A stretch of DNA of 64,000 bases from Periplaneta americana (GCF_040183065.1 NC_091123.1:109900821-109964820); one strand, 5' to 3'. Positions 35,420 to 45,929 are shown, numbered from the stretch's first letter. Program-made: numbers and translations. The notes: generated from the letters alone by a model not told the origin.

Positions 35420-35974
35420 TTAGAGTTTTACTAATAAAAGTTGCTTATAGATATGTTAAACAATGATGTAGTTTTACATAGAATAAAATGTACATAAGCC
35501 ATGTATATTTTTCTTACCAATAAACGCTACATAGCTGGTGTTTTACTATACCAGTGTTAAACAATATATGTCATAACTTCGTCATTTTATTACGTCGTAA
35601 CTCTTTCTCGTCACATATCGACTGAATCTCGTTCGATTTGTATAACCCCATAATCGATATTACGTAAGTGTTTACTGTTTATGTAAGATCACGGATGGTT
35701 TAGAGCACAAATCTCACAGAGAAAGAAATGGGAAAGGGGGAAGAAAATACAATCTCCAAATTGGAACAATACAGAAAAGTTAAGTACTCAATACTTCATT
35801 GTATATATTATTAAACGTCTTTCATAATAGGTAGGCATTATATAATTAAGTCTCGAGAATACTCAGCTAATATTTTACAATACTATAAACGTATGTTTTG
35901 AACATAAGTAGGACGAGATATCTGCGGTACTTATTCTTAAGGACAAGAAAGAGATATTGCAGATTATTGTTTAA

Positions 35975-36136
35975 TCAACTATCCGAAGACAGGTCTGAAC
36001 CTCACAAGTGATACCAAGAAGGCACCACTTATAAGCAACTAAGCCAGGAGATAATGGGGTAGTGTGGCCAGTTCGTTTTCCCCTCCATTGCATACATCGC
36101 CGACTAGCTACATATTACACTAGTCCAACTTCAGAT
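35975..36136 (-). repeat. SINE family C, minus strand
   Basis: The plus strand reads CTATCCGAAGACAGGTCTGA, CACAAGTGATACCAAGAAGG, then CAGGAGATAATGGGGTAGTG and TTGCATACATCGCC: the reverse complement of the copy at 46420-46575. It sits directly upstream of the Penelope-like fragment. Confidence 0.7.
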
Positions 36137-36141
36137 GTAAA

Positions 36142-36865
36142 TCCACTACAACCACAACACACATACACAGTTCATCAAACCATTCCGTACAACATAAACA
36201 TCCAGCTTTCCGTACCATGACACACAGATTAATTAATATGCCAATGAACAATGACAACTACACTGAAAAACTAAATACAATAAAATATATAGCACAAGAC
36301 AACGGATATAACCATAACATAATAGACATTAATAAAAAAGGTAAAACAAAAACGGAACAAACCAACACAAACACAACACGAGAATAAATACATACACAAT
36401 ACCAATACATACAAAGTCGCAACTTCATTCAGAAAACTGAAACACAAGATAGCATATAAAACAAATAACACATCACAGAAATATCTAAATAATCACATCA
36501 AACATACAAATAAATATAATTCAACTGATGTTTACAAACTAAAATGCAATAGCTGCCCAGAATTTTACACAGGACAGACAGGAAGATCCTTTCAAGTAAG
36601 ATACAATGAACACATCAAAGCTCTAAGCCCTACATCATATCAAATTACGCAGAACATATTATCAACAATAATCACGACTACAATAACATACAAAGAGATA
36701 GGTATGGAAATACTACACATCACATCAAGAAGTCCACAGTTAAACATGTTAGAACAATACGAAATATACAAGCACACAATAACACACCCGCAACATATAT
36801 TTAATACACAATTACAGTTCAATACCCGTACATTATTCGACATCATAATACATGACACACCATAA
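36142..36865 (+). pseudogene. Penelope-like element, RT end plus GIY-YIG endonuclease
   Basis: Frame 1 (36142-36387) reads QHKHPAFRTMTHRLINMPMN and YTEKLNTIKYIAQDNGYN, the stretch after the RT in Penelope-like retroelements. A shift near 36383 leads to a second frame, open to 36865: KIAYKTNNTSQKYLNN, then VYKLKCNSCPEFYTGQTGRS followed by FQVRYNEHI, the GIY-YIG endonuclease core (Y...YTGQTGRS...R...H), then LNMLEQYEIYKH to a stop. About 60 bases after the EHIKAL segment are shifted out of frame by compensating indels. The tail includes GAAGATGACGCCGCACCATC, typical of the family 3' region. The RT catalytic part is absent. Confidence 0.8.
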
Positions 36866-37767
36866 GAGCAACACACCCCCACCCCTACAACTGACGAACG
36901 CAAAAGCCAGAAATCAAGATCAGCTGGAACAGCAGTAGTTCGTAGGACACTGAAGATGACGCCGCACCATCATCGAAACGGGCACCCATCTGTCTAAGGT
37001 ACATAACCTGTTTAAATTATAAAACTTTTAACGGTCCAACTAATAGGTCTATAGTTTCAAGTATTAAATAATTGTTTAAATCTTCCATTTCGGTTGTATA
37101 ACTTTCTTTACAGGAGATATTTAGCTCAGTTTTCGAAAAAAAAAAAAGTCAGGAAACAAACGATCAGCTGTTTACGGAATTAGCCATCTTGTCCTTCTGT
37201 GCAAGGCTTATACTAGGGTGATAGGTTTGTAACATCATGTGTAATTGTACAACTCTTATATATAAAATATCTTATACACTGTTTATTAGTTACGTTTTAC
37301 GTGCCAACGGTGTATAAGTCCTTTATAACCTTTATACTGTACATAGTTTATTAGTAAAATGAAAATGTATAGCCTACCTAAACAGAAGTTGTTATTAATA
37401 TATAATGCTTTTTAACTACTGTAAGTACACATACATTATTATTTCATTAAGAAGTCATTTCTAAGAAGATAGAATGTCAGTTTTAAGAAAGAATATAATT
37501 CCTGATTGAGGTGGTTTTATGCTGTAAGTTGTTGATCTTGAAGGTAGGTGACTGTAATATCTGGATGGCTCAATGACGTGATCTGCCTTTTATATCCAAA
37601 AGCCGCAGCCATCCTTCCACAAAGAGAACTAAACAAATGGAGCTTTCGGTAAACCTAATAATAAGGCAGTCCGCGTTGTGGAAAAGCTTTGCATACTGCC
37701 TACTCCGCTAGGAGCTCAGAATCATTGTAAAATTAAAATTATTTAGAACCGGTTTTGCAGGGCTCTA
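36866..37767. other. Penelope 3' tail, then unassigned
   Basis: The first 150 bp look like the Penelope non-coding tail; the rest to the array has no recognised gene. Confidence 0.45.
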
Positions 37768-37905
37768 GTACAAACTAACACACAAATTATATAAACTAAA
37801 CACACAATCTGTGCAAACTAAACACACACAAAAACTATACAAACTAACACAAATTATACAAACAAAAAACGCAAACTATGCAAATTAAACACATGCAAAA
37901 AACTA
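37768..37905. repeat. AC-rich array, segment 2
   Basis: Continuation of the array at 34500-34886, with units such as ACTAAACACACA and AACTATACAAACTAAC, cut by the TA-flanked element that follows. Confidence 0.8.
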
Positions 37906-37907
37906 TA

Positions 37908-39213
37908 TGAGGAGGTAACTTTCAAAACGTATTTTGTCACATTTATTAATAATATGAGATATTGGTACCAATGGTTTCTTTGTCATCAATTAAATATTGT
38001 TCAATACTATTTCCTCAACAAAAAATATTTTATTCCATTTAAAAACGTTAAACAAAATCAGGGTTTCAAGCAAAAGAGGTTTTGTCCTCACTCTGTTTTT
38101 AGATCAAAAAGTGTTTTGTCCATCTGACCGATGAGAGAGCTTCTTTTTACAAACAACTGAGTATACAACCCAGTCAAGTGGCGTGATCAGTGTTATCAGT
38201 AGGTGTGATTGTTAGAGGTTAGCTCCGCAATGAAGAAGTGCTACTCAACAAGTTAATTAAATTCTAGTGATTAATAGTCAATTGATCATTGTGTTGTATT
38301 GTGATTTTGTGTCAAAATGGAAGAAGCAGACGGTAGTGTGAATGTTGGTGAAGTAACGCTGAGAGTAGGAAAAGAAAAAAGCCAAAGTTCTTCAAAGTCC
38401 AAAGCAAAAGTATTAAGTTAGTCTCAGCATAGGAAGACTTTAGTTTTTAATCCATGTACACACAATATGAAAAGATTTTCTTATATTAAATTTAAACCTA
38501 AACATTTAAAACATTTCAGTGAACTATATTATAAAAAAATCTGATAAAACAAGACGGGATAACATCGGCAACTTGATTCAGACTTACTCAGTACAAAGAC
38601 GTATACCTACGCCTGTGATTTGAGTAAAAAGGAAAAGCCAGGTGGTAAGCAACTTTTTAATGTTTGTTACTTTTTACCAGTGGAAAATAATCGTAAGTTT
38701 TCCGTTTGTAAAAATTTGTTTCTCTCAGTAACTAAAGATCGGTAGATGAAAGATGTGAATTGCATATTTAAGTCAAATTTATTTTGTAACATCTTCCCAT
38801 GAACACTGCTTTTTCACTTAAAAACTCGATATATTTTCAAGTTTATAATTTTTCATGAAGATGGCATTTAAAATTTAAATATTAAACAATTTTGTGTTTG
38901 AGAAAAACACATTTTGCCCACAGCCTTCTTCATTCAAACCACATTTTATCCAAAACTTCTTCATTCAAACCATGTTTTGTCCATTCAGTTCATTCAAAAC
39001 ACGTTTTGCCCAAATTCTAAATCAAAATTTACAAGTTTTGATTTGAAAAATATTTGTAAACTTGATGTTAAACATTTTATAAGTGTCTTCATAAGATGGT
39101 TTAGTAATTTTTGTGAATGTCGCTTGCAGAACAATGGAAATAGGCTACACGTTTTTTGCCTACTATGAAAAATAGCATACTGTGACAAAACACTTTTGAA
39201 AGTTACCTCCTCA
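37908..39213. mobile_element. TA-flanked TIR element of 1.3 kb
   Basis: The ends TGAGGAGGTAACTTTCAAAA and TTTTGAAAGTTACCTCCTCA are perfect inverted repeats over 20 bp, with TA on both sides; GTTTTGTCAC-like similarity continues inward. The host array continues immediately beyond both ends. Near 38337 a short frame (MEEADGSVNVGEVTLRVGKE...) stops after 34 residues and similarity-free coding text follows with many stops. No catalytic motif recognised; TA flanks suggest Tc1/mariner-type mobilisation. Confidence 0.8.
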
Positions 39214-39215
39214 TA

Positions 39216-39310
39216 TATGTACTAACACACAAATTATACACATTAAACACACAAAAAACTATACATAACTTACTAACATAAATTATACAAACTATCACAT
39301 AAATTATACA
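39216..39310. repeat. AC-rich array, segment 3
   Basis: ACTAACACACAAATTATACA and similar units close the array. Confidence 0.75.
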
Positions 39311-39394
39311 AATACACAGTGATAACATAGTTGCTTTGTGAGTCAGGTATTCTTCATTGAAAAATACCGGCCAAGTCTGGTATTTTTAATGAAA

Positions 39395-39690
39395 TATCCT
39401 TAGTGGTGTTTGTGACAATAAAGGTCGCACATGAGGTTTTTCTCGGGATTCTCCCATTTTCCCAAGTTAGGCATCAACATCATTCCCTTTTGATCTTCAT
39501 TCCATCATCTTGCGAAGATGGCTGGTTATAGGAACAAGTGGGATGGTCTACTTCGAAACCTGGATACTCAAGAATCCTCAGTGCAGTCCGATAGTGTGGA
39601 TTGGGAATGCGCCTAGATGAGTGTCGTCATCAGAAAACCCAAGCGCTAGGTTACGCTTTCCTCATCGGAATAACACATTGTGTAGGCCTA
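39395..39690 (+). repeat. SINE-like repeat (family D relative)
   Basis: Body ATGAGGTTTTTCTCGGGATT, CTCCCATTTTCCC, then GATGGCTGGTTATAGGAACA and a tail ending near the TAGGCCTA at 39683-39690. The tRNA-like head is missing. Confidence 0.45.
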
Positions 39691-39971
39691 CACATAAACA
39701 TATAGTCTAGGGTTTCTCATTGACCATATTACAAACTTTTAGGGTTAGTAAATGAGGTTATAAGCAATTATAGAATAGGAACCAGCGTCCGAAAAAGCCT
39801 CATTTTTGAGTTATAAACCTAAAATATTTGTTAATAAAATACCATAAAACGCGGCAAACTTTATTACATGCAACAAATTGGAATGCCTATCGCACAGGAA
39901 AACTTTACTGAGAAATCGGTAATAATCCTTCCAAACCTGCAAAATTGGTTCTCTAAGTAGATTTGCTTTTA

Positions 39972-40517
39972 CAGGGTTGTTTCCGATCTCTGATAACGAA
40001 TTTGAATGACGTCATGTGCGTCAGGAATCACACCGACAGCAGAATTGCGAAGAGAGATGGCAGACCAGTAGTGAGTGATTTCATAATCAGAGTGCACAGT
40101 GTATCACAGTAGCAATGCCCAAGAAAATCGAGTCTATTGTATCATCTCGTGGGGTACGGCAACTTGTGACGGGGGGGTGGATTTCCTTGCTTTTTCCACT
40201 CTGGAATTAATCCCATCCGAGCTTTGCCAATCTTATTAAGTACACAGAAGATGTCTTTCTTGGAAATAACGAAACTTCGTTTATTGCAGGCTTCTTTTAT
40301 TTTCACTTAACTGTACTTGGCATCGGAAAGGGTTGTTATGTACACCTCCCAAAAAGGCTCGATTTTCTTGGGGATTTCTGTTCTGAGTCGCCGTGCAATC
40401 AGACTATGAGATCACTCACTACTGTTCTGTCACCTCGCACCACAGTTCAGCTGTCGTGTGACTCTTGACGCACATGATGTCATTCAAATTCGTTATTAGA
40501 GATCGGAAACAAGCCTG
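39972..40517. mobile_element. TA-flanked foldback MITE, copy 2
   Basis: Same family as 28384-29071: the ends CAGGGTTGTTTCCGATCTCT and AGAGATCGGAAACAAGCCTG are flanked by TA (39970-39971, 40518-40519). The interior segment CTTGCTTTTTCCACTCTGGA and the arms match, but the left arm is shorter by deletion. Confidence 0.85.
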
Positions 40518-40519
40518 TA

Positions 40520-41550
40520 TTGCTGCGGCGACGCTACTGCAATGAGATGTATTTCGAACATATTACACCGTGTTGGTTTTGGATGTGTATTATTAGTATT
40601 TGGTATCTGCTAGTGAATTCATTTGAGAGTATTTTACTTGGAATACTAAAGGGTCTAACGATTTTGTTTTCGAATATTCTTGCATATGATGAAGTGGCAA
40701 ATTAAACGGTATAGGTAAATCTCACTCTTCTCAGAAAAATTTAGAAAATTGTAATTTTCTTCAGAATGCCTCTAATAAAAAAAACTTGTTCAAACAAAAA
40801 TTACAAGTGAGATTTGTGGTGAACAAACACCGTGCTTGGTAGTAGGTTTTGGTAGGTAAGTAAGTACTTAATTTCCCATTTCTCCTACCGACACTTGTCT
40901 ACTGCTACAGTAACTTCATTACCATCATGCGGTGCTATGTAGATAGTTTTTCTATCTTGCACCGAGGGCAATGCTAAAAACGGCGGCAAAAAATTACAGC
41001 TTCGACTGGTGAGTCCTAAATGGGGACGCTTGGGTAAATGACGCAGAGTCAAGTATTCATCATTTGAGGCAAAATATCTACAGAAATTATCTTCTTAATA
41101 GCCTAACTCCAGCCGGTACGAAATGCATAACAAAGTAAAAATATCTTTTTTGTAACGCATATCCTTTTCTGTAGACTCGGAAATGTACTGTCACAATTTG
41201 TGTTTGCTTTTTACCAACAATAATTTAAATGCCAGACAGAATCATCCGCATTCGACCTTTGCAAAGGGTTTACATCCTTGCACCAGCCGTAACTGAGTTG
41301 TACATTTCATTAAGAGAATACTTAATTGATTCTATGTACATACAAGCGATGCCCATAATAAGTTACTTTCTCTCGAATCCATTCAGTATCATGGCGTACT
41401 TGGTTACTGGAAATTTGCTTACAATCTTGTTATGAACTGGTTATTTTGAGTGACATTATGCAAAATGTATTACACTCACTTAAACCTTACAAATGATAAA
41501 TGATTTATACTTTACTTTCTGAGGTTTATAACATTATGGGATATTTTTAC
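40520..41550. other. Unassigned with SINE scrap
   Basis: A family-D body fragment lies at about 40805-40940 (GTGAGATTTGTGGTGAACAA, TTTCCCATTTCTCCTACCG). The 68-aa plus frame at 41229-41435 (MPDRIIRIRPLQRVYILAPA...) is hydrophobic but unrecognised. Confidence 0.4.
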
Positions 41551-41552
41551 GA

Positions 41553-41890
41553 GATCCCGGCCGGTGTATGAAACCAGTTTCAATCCAGCATCATGATGAA
41601 TGTGACGAAATATGATTTCGTAAATCAGCTGTACCGGCTGGTTGTTTCCTTATTTAGGTACACATATTCTGGGTCATAGAAGAAATTTTCGTATGAGATT
41701 TCGATTAGTTTATGGGACTGGTATCAAACCAGCAACATGATGAATAATAAAATTATGGGGAGCTGACCGTACACGTATCCTGTGGCGTAGAACATATTTT
41801 CTCATGGAATATTCATATCGACCAATGTATTGAACCGGTGCCAACCCATCATCGTGATGATTATGGAAAATTACAGTGAGTAGTGAAATA
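41553..41890. repeat. Diverged tandem array of about 140-bp units, part 1
   Basis: Units share GTGTATG..ACCGGT.TCAATCCAGCATC.TGATGA followed by AAATATGATTTCGTAAATCAGCTG and TAGAAGAAATTTTC.TATGA. Starts at roughly 41553, 41695 and 41820. The array resumes at 42510-42770 after a LINE insertion. Confidence 0.65.
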
Positions 41891-41899
41891 CGGTTTCTA

Positions 41900-42490
41900 T
41901 TTTGATTTATTAATCATAGTAGTAATTTAGGCCTAAGAATATATAACAAATTTATATTTAAATATTCTAATGTTGTCAATTTTAGTAGTTCTAGTGTTTT
42001 AAAAAGTTATGCATGGATTTTATAAAAATTGAAAAATTGTAAATTTAAATTTATATATTCTTATTGCGTAGTAGACATAAGAGAAATTGTATTATATACT
42101 TCTTAATTTCAATTCAGGAACCCGCCCCTAGCCAACGGCGTGGCTCAGTCGGTTAAGGCGCTTGCCTGCCGGTCTGAAGTTGCCCTCGGGCGCGGGTTCG
42201 ATCTCCGCTTGGGCTGATTACCTGGTTGAGTTTTTCCCGAGGTTTTCCCCAACATTAAGGTGAATACCAGGTAATCTATGGCCAATCCTCGGCCTCATCT
42301 CGCCAAATACCATCTCGCTATCACCAATCTCATCGATGCTAAATAACCTCGCAGTTGATACAGCGTCGTTAAATAACCAATTTAAAAAACCGCCCCTGAG
42401 CACGAGTTCTACTCTTTCAGGGGCGAGCTAAAGTTTTTCTGTTTATATTAGGCCTATATTTTCTGTTACGATTATTAGCAAAATAAATAA
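41900..42490 (+). mobile_element. LINE 3' end inserted in the tandem array
   Basis: It matches the last coding part and 3' UTR of the LINE at 7140-8190 (AATCATAGTAGTAATTTAGG..., AAAAATTGAAAAATTGTAAA, the CCGCCCCTGA hairpin, AGCTAAAGTTTTTCTG). It is interrupted by a SINE at 42130-42389. Compared with the first copy it has an exact extra GGCCTA at 42451-42456. The TAGTGAA flanks (about 41881 and 42500) may be remnants of a target duplication. Confidence 0.8.
42130..42389 (+). mobile_element. SINE family A, full length
   Basis: The head AACGGCGTGGCTCAGTCGGT, B box GGGTTCGATCTCC, the body TTACCTGGTTGAGTTTTTCC, the tail CGTCGTTAAATAACC and an A-run make up 260 bp. The 8-bp duplication CCGCCCCT at 42122-42129 and 42390-42397 flanks it, and the empty site is visible in the sister LINE at about 8075. 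It would be transcribed by Pol III and mobilised by a LINE in trans. Confidence 0.9.
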
Positions 42491-42509
42491 ATAAAGCTAG
42501 TGAATAGGA

Positions 42510-42770
42510 TGGTTTGTTTTTCTGTCACACACCATAGGAAAAATTGCTTTATGAAATCTCGACCAGTGTATGGCATCGGTGTCAATCCAGCATCGTAATG
42601 TTTATGCGAAAATGCAATGAAATATGATTTCGTAAATCAGCTATAGCAGTTCGTGCCATAGAAGAAATTTTGTCATAAAATCTGGGCCAATGTATGGGAC
42701 CGGTGTCAATTCAGCATCGTGATAACTATGAGGAGTGAAATTCGGTTTTCTTAAACTACCTATAACTACT
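42510..42770. repeat. Tandem array of about 140-bp units, part 2
   Basis: Two further units (CTCGACCAGTGTATGGCATC, TCTGGGCCAATGTATGGGAC) continue the array of 41553-41890. Confidence 0.65.
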
Positions 42771-43590
42771 GGGAGGATCATTATGCTGACCGTTCGTTAC
42801 CCACGTACTGATTGGATGATCATTCCTCTTTGCTGAGGCGTGTAAATATTAGGCCGATAGTCGGCTGGAATTTTTTCATTTACGTAGATACGGTTTTATT
42901 TTTAGTAATAGTTCAGGAAAATATGTTGCTAAGAATATCATTGCCATCATAGTAAAGAACTGGCTTCATATTGCACCAGGAAAGTTATAATGAGAAATTA
43001 TGTATCACCTTCACGACATCCATTCTTGTAAATTAAATAGAAGTTGCAAACGTTCCAGCTTGTAGTGTCGATAGCATAAAACTTCATGTATTTGACTGTT
43101 ATCCCCTTTCTCTGAGCGCACCTTGGCAAATATCCCGTTCATATTGGTGATATTATTACAGAACCACCCTTCCTTGCATCGTTCCCCGCATGTTCTTGTT
43201 TAGCGTGGCGTATGGACGTTAATTTTCTTTGCACTATATAAATTGAAATATGTTCATTTTGGCAGAAGGTCTGTCCCCACCCCCCTCTCTTGCTCAGGGG
43301 TTTGGATACCTTTGCGACTCCATCCCAGCAGATGTCCTTCCGTAGGCAGCTGGACTCCTGCTCGTAATTTATCCATACATTGCCAGTTGTGTGCACAAGT
43401 CTGTACCGTCCACACAACCTACACGGCAACGAAGGCTCTGGGCATATTTCACGTTATTGATTTGCCGACTTTTGGTGTGTTTGCACTATATGATTTTCCG
43501 TAGCTCACATACCTCACACGTTCTACTGACTGTGAGTCCCTGTGATAGCCTACTGCCTGTTGACGAGTCGACGATATCTTTTTATTGTGT
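42771..43590. other. Unassigned
   Basis: No gene recognised. Frames on both strands at 43139-43503 overlap and lack known domains. Confidence 0.45.
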
Positions 43591-43591
43591 A

Positions 43592-43961
43592 CAGTAGTGG
43601 CAAAAAACCGGACCGACTCTTGTAGCTGATTTCAAATTTTGCTAGTCACAACACATCCATCTTGTATAATTAATTGTAACAATGAAATTTATTGCATTTG
43701 TTCGATTCTTGCCGTCTTTTGTTTCCTTCAGTGCCTCAAACTTACAGACGAAAAAACTTTGAGAGTTTTATTTTCATCTGGCATCAATATTACATTTCTA
43801 CCTCTATTCGACAAAGAGAACTGCGTATTTTTATATTAAATAGCAGTACATACATTTGGCTTCACTATCCATATTGAAATTACCATAGTTTGACACAATA
43901 CACAGCACAGAATTCTTTTGTATCAGCTAAGAGGGTCGGTCCGGTTTTTTTTCCACTACTG
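43592..43961. mobile_element. TA-flanked MITE, 370 bp
   Basis: The ends CAGTAGTGGCAAAAAACCGG and CCGGTTTTTTTTCCACTACTG (close inverted repeats continuing into ACCGAC) are flanked by TA at 43590-43591 and 43962-43963. The interior has no transposase motif. Tc1/mariner-like target. Confidence 0.8.
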
Positions 43962-43980
43962 TACATACTAATTGCAATAA

Positions 43981-45022
43981 CTAGAGACCGGATTTTAAAG
44001 GGAAACTTTTTCATAAAAAAAAAATAGTTATAGCCAAAAAAAGGACTTGAAAAAGGACTATTTTACTCCCCAAAACATACTTCAACACATTCATGGATAT
44101 ACATGACACACACATTCTTACATTTGAGCCGTTCAGAGCAAAAGTGGTGTAAGTCAAAATTGGGTAATGAGGTTTAAAGTAAAAATTCTGTAAAATACAG
44201 CTCAAAGTAGCCATTAATATGTTCTTCGTGCTATCCACTGACTACTAATAGTTTAAATAAATTGAATATTAATTGCTACTTTGCGCTGTATTCTACAGAA
44301 TGTTTACTTTAACCCTCATTACCCATTTTTTACTTACACCACTTCTGCTCTCAACGGCTCATTTATCTCTTCACAACATAAGGAAAGTGTTGTATGTAGT
44401 ACAGTCAAAAAAGGACTTCAAAAAGGACTATATTACTCCCCCAAAAGGGTGCTATTTTAATTGAAAACACACTTCAGCACATTCATGGAAACACATGGCA
44501 CACACAAGGATATATTTACCTCTTCACAACATAAGGAAAGTGTTGTATTTGATCACATTCAACATTTCAATATATTTCAATATGATTCTGCCTCTTTGAA
44601 TGCAGAATGTCTTTATAAACAGAAAATGATCACTCAACATCAACTGAAACCAGAGGTGAAATTTTTTTTTTATCCTGAACTCTAAATCAGCACACTTTAT
44701 TAGTTTTTCAATGTCTGGAATCAGAAGAAGAACGATATTTATTTTCGCTTCCCCAGGAAATTATAGGCCTATCGGGGGGGGGGGGGGGGAATAGGAAAAT
44801 TATCTTAATCTTTGCGATATTCTGCCAAAAAAAAAGGACCAAAATAAGAGATGTTTTTAAAAAGGGGGAAAAATAGAATATGGACTAAAAAAGGGAAAAA
44901 AGGAAAGTAAAAAACCACATAATTTGGTCGGTGGAAGATAGTTTTGAACATCGTAATTAATTATTTCATGTTTCGTGTTGAAATAAAAAAAGGGGGGATT
45001 CCCTCTAAAATCCGGTCTCTAG
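43981..45022. mobile_element. TIR element with internal stem and direct repeats
   Basis: The ends CTAGAGACCGGATTTTAAAG and CTCTAAAATCCGGTCTCTAG are inverted. Inside, about 44128-44225 and 44262-44365 form an inverted pair of about 100 bp (GAGCCGTT.AGAGCA.AAGTGG, GGGTAATGAGG). AAAAGGACTT.AAAAAGGACTA occurs directly at about 44037 and 44408. A G-run (44774-44789) and a TAGGCCTA (44764-44771) also lie inside. No protein recognised. Confidence 0.65.
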
Positions 45023-45129
45023 CTATAACATTAAATATTAAAGACACTTTGTAAAATTTAATTTATAACATGATTTTACTAATGACATTTTACAATATCA
45101 GCAAAAGTAGTGTGGCCATTTTAACAAAG

Positions 45130-45335
45130 TCATCTCCCATGATCTTGTTGGCCGATGAGTCCAGGGTTCGCGGGTTCAAATCCAGCCGAAGCCAATGAAT
45201 TTTTAAGTGCGATAAAATCCTGAGCATGTCTTCCTCTGGGAGGTAGATAAAGCTGAAAGGCTTGTGTCGTAGATTTACGGCACGCAAAAGAATTTGTTGG
45301 ACATTTCTTGCCCACTTTGAATTTCGACACTCAAT
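45130..45335 (+). repeat. tRNA-derived SINE
   Basis: The head ATCTTGTTGGCCGATGAGTC and B box GCGGGTTCAAATCC are followed by GATAAAATCCTGAGCATGTC and CTGGGAGGTAGATAAAGCTG. A decayed relative of the head lies near 11520-11580 on the minus strand. Confidence 0.65.
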
Positions 45336-45403
45336 AATCTCAGAAATTCAATGTGCCGTTAAATAAAATTACGACTACTGTTAAGTACTACTACTGCTGC
45401 TGC

Positions 45404-45455
45404 TACCACTACCACCACCACCACCACCACCACCACCACCACCACCACCACCACT
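45404..45455. repeat. (CCA)n microsatellite
   Basis: About 16 units of ACC/CAC; poly-His and poly-Val frames here are repeat translations. Confidence 0.95.
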
Positions 45456-45760
45456 ACCGGTACTACGAGTACTATACTGCGAGAGAAATGCAGACCATCT
45501 CGAATATTATTTGTCTCCCTTCGCCTGTTGCAGATTTCGATCCAATGCCCATCCTCCATCTCCAAAAATTCCATCAGCCAATCGGCACGGTCTTTCTAAA
45601 TTTCTTGTACCTTGTAGTTTTTAATTTAATTTCGAAGGTAAACGTTTATCTTGTATCTTCAGAATCAGTTGACTCCATTTCGACTCGTACTTTAAAATTT
45701 GTACTACTAGATATTTCTTCAACATGTCATTTATTTCTGACTTCGTCATATCTAGTTTCC
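45456..45760 (-). pseudogene. LINE C-terminal fragment
   Basis: The minus strand reads KYLVVQILKYESKWSQLILK and DKRLPSKLN, then GTRNLERPC and FLEMEDGHWIEICNRR in neighbouring frames: the Y..KW..H..RM, RLP and GRRN.GRP.KRW blocks at the end of CR1/L2-like LINE proteins. The (CCA)n tract lies just past its 3' side. Stops and shifts; inactive. Confidence 0.5.
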
Positions 45761-45929
45761 TTTCCTAAGGTTTAAGAAAGCAGGAATTTCCTTTGTTCAA
45801 TAGCTATTCTGATGTTATATTCACGAAGTCCAACATTTACTTCAATAGATAACAGCTGATTTTGAAATTACTTTAGGCCTATATCTGATTTGAATTTCTT
45901 TTCTCTGTTTTCCAAAATTCGTTTTCGAC

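Larger units (their letters stand above)
34895..37767. mobile_element. Candidate hAT-like TIR element in the AC-rich array
   Basis: The left junction AGAGAGCTGCAAAA and the right-end complement TAGAGCCCTGCAAAACCGGT are similar inverted ends. The 8-bp flanks GTAGAACC and GTACAAAC match at 6 of 8 positions. Both ends abut the AC-rich array. No hAT transposase was seen; the interior holds a MITE, a SINE and a Penelope-like fragment. The boundary call is tentative. Confidence 0.4.

Noticed and set aside
36271-36903. Two minus-strand hydrophobic frames that look like membrane proteins
   Set aside because: They are antisense to the Penelope-like coding sequence; the Val/Cys/Tyr-rich text comes from A/C-rich sense codons.
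43139-43503. 96-aa minus frame and 86-aa plus frame with several cysteines
   Set aside because: No recognised motif, mutually overlapping on opposite strands, no sign of splice signals.
45353-45775. 140-aa frame with a poly-His run, and antisense poly-Val frame
   Set aside because: Produced by the (CCA)n microsatellite and the antisense of a LINE fragment.
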